This document shows, in pieces, positions 1 to 4,456 of a stretch of DNA of 7,281 nt. The stretch's first letter is position 1. The number at the start of each line of letters is the position of its first letter. The notes beneath the pieces are model-generated. The model was not told the origin of the DNA and ran no database searches. It saw only the letters and a list, made by a program, of their open reading frames with translations. The DNA comes from an uncultured Shinella sp. (GTDB taxonomy: Bacteria; Pseudomonadota; Alphaproteobacteria; Rhizobiales; Rhizobiaceae). Where the stretch lies: the NCBI GenBank assembly GCA_946886325.1, contig CAMPIK010000109.1:1-7281 (forward strand). Reading direction: 5' to 3'. The position numbers were made by a program, and so were the translations under genes.

Positions 1-90
1 CTCCTAGCCCTGGCCGGTGACATCGGCGTGACAGTCCAGTGACAACGGCAAGACGTGTTCTATCACCCTTGGCAGCCGGTCGCGATCATC

Positions 91-118
91 TTGACTCGAC
101 GACAAAAAGGCGTATGAG
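91..118 (+). promoter_or_regulatory. candidate sigma-70 promoter for the asd leader
   Basis: A TTGACT hexamer (91-96, five of six matches to TTGACA) is followed after 16 bases by TATGAG (113-118), a moderate match to a -10 box. Initiation would be expected near 125, giving a 5' UTR of about 16 bases before the small ORF at 141. That close spacing is typical of leader-peptide transcripts and is why I favour this site. The -10 box is weak and hexamers of this quality occur by chance, so the call is tentative. Confidence 0.3.
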
Positions 119-140
119 CAGCGACGGAAAAGGAAGAGCC

Positions 141-260
141 ATGAACCGCCTTGGAAACCCCAATGCCGACATGTCCGGACTGGCTTTCGCGGCCGGCCCT
201 CTTTGCCATTCCCGACACCTTTCCAAAACCACGGCCAAAACGACGACGAAAACCGTCTGA
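141..260 (+). CDS. candidate Lys/Thr-rich leader peptide upstream of asd (39 aa)
   Basis: This small ORF starts at ATG 141 and ends at TGA 258-260. It has a strong ribosome binding site, AGGAAGAG at 131-138, with AGGA six bases from the ATG. It matches no family I recognise. The feature that stands out is the end: residues 29-38 read KTTAKTTTKT (225-254), six Thr and three Lys in ten residues. All three Lys codons are AAA, although AAG is favoured in the neighbouring asd gene. Asd makes the common precursor of Lys, Thr and Met, so a ribosome pausing on these codons would be a logical sensor. The ORF is followed 21 bases later by tandem hairpins and ends 117 bases before asd. The Lys/Thr tract could equally be a chance product of a locally ACG/AAA-rich stretch; I cannot test conservation. 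Confidence 0.4.
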   Translation: MNRLGNPNADMSGLAFAAGPLCHSRHLSKTTAKTTTKTV

Positions 261-275
261 CGTCTCTGGCCCACC

Positions 276-371
276 GCTCTCTCCCCGGTTCGGCCGGGGA
301 CATGGAACCCCGCGCCAAGGCCGGCGGGTTCCACCTCCCTCGAAGACCGCGGAGAGACAGAGAAAGAGAGC
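276..371 (+). promoter_or_regulatory. structured asd leader: tandem hairpins and possible RBS sequestration
   Basis: Hairpin 1 is TCCCCGG (282-288), a five-base loop, then CCGGGGA (294-300): seven perfect, mostly GC pairs. Hairpin 2 starts three bases later: GGAACCC (304-310), a 15-base loop, then GGGTTCC (326-332): seven perfect pairs. Enclosing both, GCTCTCT (276-282) is perfectly complementary to AGAGAGC (365-371), which covers the asd ribosome binding site; it also has a seven-base match at 351-357. An alternative pairing, GGTTC (287-291) with GAACC (305-309), would exclude both hairpins. Neither hairpin is followed by a T-run, so this is not a textbook intrinsic terminator. The pairings are read directly from the sequence; the regulatory meaning is inference. 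Confidence 0.4.
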
Positions 372-377
372 AGTATA

Positions 378-1412
378 ATGGGATTCAAGATCGCAGTGGC
401 CGGCGCGACCGGCAATGTCGGCCGGGAGATGCTGACCATCCTTGCCGAGCGCGGTTTTCCGGCCGACGAGGTCGTGGCGCTTGCCTCCAGCCGTTCGATC
501 GGCACCGAGGTCTCCTTCGGCGACAGGACGCTGAAGGTGCAGAACCTCGAGAACTACAATTTCTCCGACACGGACATCTGCCTGATGTCGGCCGGCGGCG
601 CGGTCTCCCAGAAGTATTCGCCGAAGATCGGCGCGCAGGGCTGCGTCGTCATCGACAACTCCTCGGCCTGGCGCTACGATCAGGACGTTCCGCTGATCGT
701 TCCGGAAGTGAACCCGGACGCGATTTCGCTGTTCACGCGCAAGAACATCATCGCCAATCCCAATTGCTCGACCGCCCAGCTCGTCGTGGCGCTGAAGCCG
801 CTGCATGATCGCGCGACGATCAAGCGCGTCGTCGTCTCGACCTACCAGTCGGTCTCCGGCGCCGGCAAGGACGGCATGGACGAACTCTTCAACCAGACCC
901 GCGCCGTCTTCGTCGCCGATCCGATCGAATCGAAGAAGTTCACCAAGCGCATCGCCTTCAACGTCATTCCGCATATCGATAGCTTCATGGAAGACGGCTA
1001 CACGAAGGAAGAGTGGAAGGTTCTGGCCGAGACCAAGAAGATGCTCGACCCGAAGATCAAGGTGACCTGCACCGCCGTGCGCGTGCCCGTCTTCATCGGC
1101 CATTCCGAATCGGTCAACATCGAGTTCGAAAACGAGATCACCGCCGACGAGGCACGCGACATCCTGCGCGAGGCACCGGGTTGCCTGGTCATCGACAAGC
1201 ACGAGAACGGCGGCTACATGACGCCTTACGAGTGCGCCGGTGAGGACGCGACCTATATCTCGCGCATCCGCGAGGACGCGACGGTCGAAAACGGCCTGAA
1301 CATCTGGGTCGTCTCCGACAACCTGCGCAAGGGTGCGGCCCTCAACGCGATCCAGATCGCGGAACTTCTGGTCAACCGCGGCCTGATAAAGGCGAAGAAG
1401 CAGGCGGCCTGA
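378..1412 (+). CDS. asd: aspartate-semialdehyde dehydrogenase
   Basis: This cytoplasmic enzyme reduces L-aspartyl-4-phosphate to L-aspartate-4-semialdehyde with NADPH, the branch point leading to lysine/diaminopimelate, threonine and methionine. The 344-residue protein is full length for the family. It opens with the NADP-binding glycine-rich loop (GATGNVG, residues 9-15), and SAGG lies further along the same N-terminal domain. The catalytic cysteine is C130 in NPNCST, with Q157 in the YQSVSGAG segment. R235 and H242 in the RVPVFIGH segment have the same seven-residue spacing as the substrate-binding Arg and catalytic His of the E. coli enzyme. The start is chosen because MGFKIAVAGATG begins directly with the first beta strand, and AAAGAGAG lies seven bases upstream. 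No co-directional gene abuts it; a terminator follows, so it is probably monocistronic apart from the upstream leader ORF. No defects were seen. Confidence 0.97.
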   Translation: MGFKIAVAGATGNVGREMLTILAERGFPADEVVALASSRSIGTEVSFGDRTLKVQNLENYNFSDTDICLMSAGGAVSQKYSPKIGAQGCVVIDNSSAWRYDQDVPLIVPEVNPDAISLFTRKNIIANPNCSTAQLVVALKPLHDRATIKRVVVSTYQSVSGAGKDGMDELFNQTRAVFVADPIESKKFTKRIAFNVIPHIDSFMEDGYTKEEWKVLAETKKMLDPKIKVTCTAVRVPVFIGHSESVNIEFENEITADEARDILREAPGCLVIDKHENGGYMTPYECAGEDATYISRIREDATVENGLNIWVVSDNLRKGAALNAIQIAELLVNRGLIKAKKQAA

Positions 1413-1425
1413 TCAGGAAAGCTCC

Positions 1426-1456
1426 GGGTGCGGACCCATGAAATTGGTCCGAACCC
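1426..1456 (+). repeat. inverted repeat (hairpin) just after asd
   Basis: GGGTGCGGACC (1426-1436) and GGTCCGAACCC (1446-1456) form an 11-position stem with one G/A mismatch and a nine-base loop. It begins 14 bases after the asd stop. It lacks a T-run, so alone it is not a standard terminator. It may act as a 3'-end stabiliser of the asd transcript or be a dispersed palindromic element; a genome-wide count would tell these apart. Confidence 0.6.
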
Positions 1457-1471
1457 TAATCTTCTGCAAAT

Positions 1472-1512
1472 AAAAGTCCCGCCCGTTCCGTCAGTCGAAC
1501 GCGGGGCTTTTT
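1472..1512 (+). terminator. intrinsic terminator of asd
   Basis: AAAAGTCCCGC (1472-1482) pairs with GCGGGGCTTTT (1501-1511) over 11 positions with one G-T wobble. The stem extends inward with GTTC (1485-1488) pairing GAAC (1497-1500) across a two-base bulge, leaving an eight-base loop. The 3' arm runs into TTTTT (1508-1512). The matching A-run on the left arm means it could also work on the opposite strand. Confidence 0.8.
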
Positions 1513-1563
1513 CCTTGACCTGACTGGCCCGCACGGCATGAGCGAGGCCGGGCGCGAAGCGGG

Positions 1564-1594
1564 GTCACCAGGCTGTGATCGGCCGAAAGGTGAC
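1564..1594 (+). repeat. inverted repeat in the leader of the lytic transglycosylase gene
   Basis: GTCACC (1564-1569) pairs with GGTGAC (1589-1594), and inside them GGC (1571-1573) can pair with GCC (1582-1584). It lies 61 bases before the chosen start codon. The stem is short and could be chance; it might be an operator or a weak leader hairpin. No convincing promoter was identified in 1513-1654. Confidence 0.25.
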
Positions 1595-1654
1595 ACCGGG
1601 CGCCGGGAATGGCATGCTTTCGACAACATCGAGTTGAGGATCACGGGGTTTTTC

Positions 1655-2473
1655 ATGGGCATGACGACAGGTGCGGGCAGGTTTCTGGCGGGATTGGCCT
1701 TTGCCGTCCTTCTGCCGACCGTTGCTGAGGCTGCGCAATGCGGCAACAATGCAAGCGGCTTCGAGCAGTGGAAACAGGACTTCAAGCAGGAGGCCGTCGC
1801 CAACGGCATCAAGGCCTCGACGGTCGACAAGGCCTTTGCCAGCGTGCGCTATGCGACCGCCACGATCCGGGCGGACCGCGGCCAGCGCAGCTTCAAGCTC
1901 TCCTTCGAGCAGTTCATGCAGAAGCGCGGCGGCCAGGCGATCATCAATCGCGGCAAGCGCATGAAGAAGCAGCATGCCGGTCTGCTCGCCAATATCGAAA
2001 GCCGCTATGGCGTTCCGCCAGGCCCGCTGATGGCGATCTGGGGCATGGAAACCGGATTTGGCGGCTTCCTCGGCAAGGAACATACGATCTCGGCCGTTGC
2101 CACGCTCGCCTATGACTGCCGCCGCTCGGATTTCTTCACCAACCAGCTCTATGCGACGCTCAAGCTCGTCGAGCGCGGCTCGCTCGCGATCAATGCGCGG
2201 GGCGCCGCACACGGCGAAATCGGCCAGACGCAGTTCCTGCCGGCCAATGTGCTGAAGTACGGCGTCGACGGCGACGGCAACGGCCGCATCGACCTGGTCG
2301 GCTCCAAGGCGGATGCGCTGGCCTCCACGGCCAACTTCCTGCGCGGCCATGGCTGGCGGGCAGGCGGCGGCTATCAGCCGGGCGAGTCCAACTACGGCGC
2401 GATCCAGGGCTGGAACGCGGCCAGCGTCTACCAGCGCGCGATCGCCGTCATCGGCGCCGAAATCGACCGCTGA
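1655..2473 (+). CDS. periplasmic lytic murein transglycosylase (SLT_2 / MltB-like)
   Basis: Lytic transglycosylases cleave the MurNAc-GlcNAc bond of peptidoglycan with formation of 1,6-anhydro-MurNAc, for wall remodelling and insertion of envelope machines. From ATG 1655 the protein has 272 residues. Residues 1-26 form a Sec signal peptide: R9, a hydrophobic stretch, then VAEA with likely cleavage after A26. There is no lipobox, so it should be soluble and periplasmic, unlike lipoprotein MltB. The mature protein resembles the SLT_2 domain, with the catalytic glutamate at E132 in WGMETGFG and the family-typical GEIGQTQFLPANVLKYGVDGDGNG segment. It lacks a C-terminal peptidoglycan-binding domain, so it is the short form. 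C29 and C155 could form a disulfide (inference). The frame stays open upstream to 1538, and ATG 1661 or TTG 1634 are alternative starts; 1655 is chosen for the intact signal peptide and the GGGG six bases before it. Confidence 0.88.
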   Translation: MGMTTGAGRFLAGLAFAVLLPTVAEAAQCGNNASGFEQWKQDFKQEAVANGIKASTVDKAFASVRYATATIRADRGQRSFKLSFEQFMQKRGGQAIINRGKRMKKQHAGLLANIESRYGVPPGPLMAIWGMETGFGGFLGKEHTISAVATLAYDCRRSDFFTNQLYATLKLVERGSLAINARGAAHGEIGQTQFLPANVLKYGVDGDGNGRIDLVGSKADALASTANFLRGHGWRAGGGYQPGESNYGAIQGWNAASVYQRAIAVIGAEIDR

Positions 2474-2492
2474 ATTTTGCGATTACGCATTG

Positions 2493-2528
2493 AAGGCCGG
2501 CGCCCCGCTCGGGGCGGCCGGCCTTTTT
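2493..2528 (+). terminator. intrinsic terminator between convergent genes
   Basis: AAGGCCGGC and GCCCCG (2493-2507) pair with CGGGGC and GGCCGGCCTT (2510-2525) in a very GC-rich stem with a single bulged base, followed by TTTTT (2524-2528). On the + strand it terminates the lytic transglycosylase gene. The last T's lie inside the stop codon of the converging carbonic anhydrase gene (2527-2529). On the minus strand the hairpin is followed only by TTC, so termination of that transcript here would be less efficient. Confidence 0.8.
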
Positions 2529-3168
2529 ACATTCCGGGACGCAGGAAGTCGCCGGTCTTGCCGTCCATGACCCAGAGTTCACCGGTCGAAATGTCGAACC
2601 AGGCACCGTGCAGCTTGAGCCTGCCCTTTTCCTCGAGAATGCGCACGCAGGGGAAGGTCCTGAGATTGGCGATCGAGTTGCGGATCGAGACGCGTTCCAG
2701 CGCGCGCTGGCGTTCGGCGGTCGTGAGCAGCGCCGTGTTCTGGATCTGCTCGGCCACCGGCTTCAGCATGCCCATCCACTTGCCGATGAAATCGCCCGGC
2801 GACAAGGGTTCGGAATCCGGGTCGAGCGCCGCCTTGATGCCGCCGCAGCGGCCGTGGCCCATGACAACGATATCGCTGACCTTCAGCGACTGGACCGCGA
2901 ATTCAAGCGCCGCCGAGGTCGCATGGAACTGGCCGTCCGGCTCGTAGGGCGGCACGAGGTTGGCGACATTGCGCACGACGAAGAGTTCACCCGGCCCGCT
3001 GTCGAAGATGGTTTCGGGCGCGGCACGGGAATCGCAACAGGCGATCACGAGCGTCTGCGGCTTCTGCCCGGTTTCGGCAAGCGCCCTGTAGCGCTTCTGC
3101 TGCTCGGTGAAGCGGCCGCTCATGAAATTTCGATAGCCGGTCAGAAGGCGGTCGGGAAACTGATGCAT
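2527..3168 (-). CDS. beta-class carbonic anhydrase
   Basis: The enzyme catalyses reversible hydration of CO2 to bicarbonate in the cytoplasm, supplying bicarbonate to carboxylases. The 213-residue protein carries the beta-class zinc site: C44 in the CCDSR motif (44-48) with the D46-R48 dyad, and H105 and C108 in GHGRCGG (104-110). The GELFVVRNVANLVPP segment (60-74) and the SALEFAVQSL-like helix (85-95) are also typical. The length is normal for bacterial beta enzymes. The frame is open further upstream to 3246, but family similarity begins at MHQFPDRLL, so the ATG at 3168 is chosen; its only upstream purine run is GGGG about 11 bases away, a weak ribosome binding site. It lies 116 bases downstream of pdxY on the same strand, so co-transcription is possible. 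I leave the symbol empty because can/cynT naming cannot be settled here. Confidence 0.95.
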   Translation of the reverse strand: MHQFPDRLLTGYRNFMSGRFTEQQKRYRALAETGQKPQTLVIACCDSRAAPETIFDSGPGELFVVRNVANLVPPYEPDGQFHATSAALEFAVQSLKVSDIVVMGHGRCGGIKAALDPDSEPLSPGDFIGKWMGMLKPVAEQIQNTALLTTAERQRALERVSIRNSIANLRTFPCVRILEEKGRLKLHGAWFDISTGELWVMDGKTGDFLRPGM

Positions 3169-3244
3169 GATGATGGTGACCCCGCGTGTCGACAGGAATA
3201 CTGGCGCGTCTGTCCTTGCTGTAATCACCGCACAGCGCGGGCGC

Positions 3245-3266
3245 AACCCCGTGCTGACACCGGGTT
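3245..3266 (-). repeat. small hairpin in the pdxY-carbonic anhydrase gap
   Basis: On the + strand AACCC (3245-3249) and GTG (3251-3253) pair with CAC (3258-3260) and GGGTT (3262-3266) around a four-base loop, with one C/C mismatch. It is 18 bases past the pdxY stop on the minus strand. There is no T-run on that strand after it, so it is at best a weak or partial terminator, or an mRNA processing/stability element. No convincing promoter for the carbonic anhydrase was seen in the rest of the gap. Confidence 0.35.
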
Positions 3267-3284
3267 TGCCGCATCGGCCGTTGC

Positions 3285-4160
3285 CTAGCGCCGCCGGACC
3301 TGGGCCGGATGCATCAGCCGGCGCATCTGCACCATCGCCATCGGCGACGAAAGGCTGGAGGCGTCCTGTTCCAGCGTGAGTTCGTCAGCGCCGCGCCGCG
3401 CCGTTCTTGCAACGATCTCGAAGACGGTCGCGGTCGCCAGCATGAGGGCGCGCTCCTCCTCCAGACCTTCCAGGATGCGCGACAGGAAGACGGCCGAGAG
3501 CAGGTCGCCGGTGCCGTTCGGCGGATCGGGGATCAGCCGGTGTTCAGCGAGAAGCGCGCTGCGGCCGGAGAGAAGAAGGTTGCCGGTCCCTCCCGTCATC
3601 ATCGGAATGGCCGAGGTGACGAGGACTCGCGGCGGTCCGAGCGGCAACGCGGCTTCCATCAGCGCGGCGTTCGTGTCGAGCGTGGCGCCGGACAGCCAGG
3701 CGAGTTCGAACCGGTTCGGTGTGGCAATCGAGGCGAGCGGCAGCAGGCGGTCGCGAATGGCGATCGCCGTCTCTTCCGGCACGTAGAGCCCGCCCTCGTC
3801 GCCGCAGACGGGATCGCAGAGATAGACAAGCGACGGATTGCGCGCGCGCATCTCACGGACCAGCCTTTCGACCGCCCCCGCCTGCGCCGCATGGCCGAGA
3901 TAGCCGGACATGACCGCCGTCACCTCGCCAAGCCAGGGCGCGCGCAGCAGATCGTCGATCAGCGCGTCGAAATCCGCCTCGCCGATCGCGATGCGCCGCG
4001 ACGGTCCGTGGCCCGGATGCCAGGGCAGGATCACGGTCGGCACCGCCCAGACGGGGTGGCCGAGCGTTTCCAGCGCGAAGACGGCCGCCCGGTTGCCCAC
4101 CGTGCCCCGCACGACGTGGCTCGAAATGACGATGATCGCGCCTTTTTCACGCTCCGACAT
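3285..4160 (-). CDS. pdxY: pyridoxal kinase (PdxY/PdxK type)
   Basis: This ribokinase-superfamily enzyme phosphorylates pyridoxal (and in some members pyridoxine or pyridoxamine) with ATP to make PLP by salvage, in the cytoplasm. The 291-residue protein is close to E. coli PdxY in length. Near the N-terminus SSHVVRGTVGNRAA (13-26) and the VPTVILPWHPGHG segment (40-52) match the vitamin-binding region. GYLG (86-89), DPVCGD (116-121) and TPNRFEL (147-153) are family signatures, and NGTGDLLSA (215-223) carries the anion hole and catalytic base D219. The ATG at 4160 has AGGGG seven bases upstream; the frame extends only 11 codons further, to 4193, without family-like sequence. It diverges from gdh and precedes the carbonic anhydrase. 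PdxY versus PdxK substrate preference cannot be decided from this sequence alone. Confidence 0.93.
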   Translation of the reverse strand: MSEREKGAIIVISSHVVRGTVGNRAAVFALETLGHPVWAVPTVILPWHPGHGPSRRIAIGEADFDALIDDLLRAPWLGEVTAVMSGYLGHAAQAGAVERLVREMRARNPSLVYLCDPVCGDEGGLYVPEETAIAIRDRLLPLASIATPNRFELAWLSGATLDTNAALMEAALPLGPPRVLVTSAIPMMTGGTGNLLLSGRSALLAEHRLIPDPPNGTGDLLSAVFLSRILEGLEEERALMLATATVFEIVARTARRGADELTLEQDASSLSSPMAMVQMRRLMHPAQVRRR

Positions 4161-4183
4161 GGTGGGTCCCCTGCTGCCGGCGA

Positions 4184-4212
4184 GTGATTGCAAGGGCCGC
4201 CCGACCTGTCAA
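4184..4212 (-). promoter_or_regulatory. candidate promoter for pdxY
   Basis: On the minus strand a perfect TTGACA (4207-4212) is followed after 17 bases by AATCAC (4184-4189), a poor -10 match with three of six bases. The position, 24 bases before the pdxY start, is suitable. Only the -35 box is strong, so the call is tentative. Confidence 0.3.
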
Positions 4213-4306
4213 CCGGCGCGTTTTCGCCGCTGCTCCACATGACGGCTTCGTGACGAAAAATCGCGGGAAATTCGCACAAACGAAAAGGGAATCGTATGAT
4301 TTTTCT

Positions 4307-4331
4307 GCGATTTCCGGCGGAAACTGATCGC
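4307..4331. repeat. inverted repeats in the pdxY-gdh divergent region
   Basis: TTTCCG-G-CGGAAA (4311-4323) is a perfect 13-base odd palindrome. GCGAT (4307-4311) and ATCGC (4327-4331) flank it but are not centred on the same point. The position between divergent genes suits an operator, but no regulator family is recognised from the motif. Confidence 0.35.
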
Positions 4332-4335
4332 ACTG

Positions 4336-4362
4336 ACACAAAATCGATTGAAAATTTCGTGT
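4336..4362. repeat. AT-rich inverted repeat in the divergent region
   Basis: ACACAAAAT (4336-4344) and ATTTCGTGT (4354-4362) are inverted repeats matching at eight of nine positions, separated by nine bases. The 18-base centre spacing is compatible with a dimeric regulator on one face of the helix, and the AT-rich location suits a promoter or operator. No clear -35/-10 pair for gdh could be fixed in this stretch. Confidence 0.35.
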
Positions 4363-4403
4363 TTTCTACAAAAGCGGTCGCCAAGGCTTTTTGTTCTGTT
4401 AGA

Positions 4404-4440
4404 CCAAGGGTCAGATCGCCTAGGTTAGGCTCTGGCTTGG
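4404..4440 (+). promoter_or_regulatory. hairpin in the gdh 5' leader
   Basis: Three stacked arms pair in order: CCAAG (4404-4408) with CTTGG (4436-4440), CAGA (4412-4415) with TCTG (4431-4434), and GCCTA (4418-4422) with TAGGC (4426-4430), around a GGT loop and with small internal bulges. That gives 14 pairs in 37 bases. The hairpin ends five bases before the GGGGAG ribosome binding site of gdh (4445-4450). It may tune translation or mRNA stability. At DNA level GCCTAGGTTAGGC could instead be a protein-binding palindrome. Confidence 0.5.
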
Positions 4441-4456
4441 ATTCGGGGAGAGGTCC

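Noticed and set aside
1..42. Possible C-terminal end of an upstream + strand gene (13 codons then TGA 40-42)
   Set aside because: Thirteen codons are too few to identify, and the frame is open this short a distance by chance; no product is recognisable.
276..371. Lysine riboswitch in front of asd
   Set aside because: A lysine riboswitch is a much larger five-helix element with conserved core motifs that I do not see here; the leader shows only two simple hairpins plus the RBS pairing.
63..1202. 379-codon open frame on the minus strand across asd
   Set aside because: It is antisense to the well-supported asd gene and has no recognisable motif; a codon-bias shadow.
1515..1543. Promoter for the lytic transglycosylase gene starting at TTGACC (1515-1520)
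   Set aside because: At 16-17 base spacing the -10 position reads CATGAG or ATGAGC, a poor match, so I do not call it.
3169..3246. N-terminal extension of the carbonic anhydrase to 3246
   Set aside because: The 26 extra residues do not resemble the family, and similarity starts at MHQFPDRLL at 3168.
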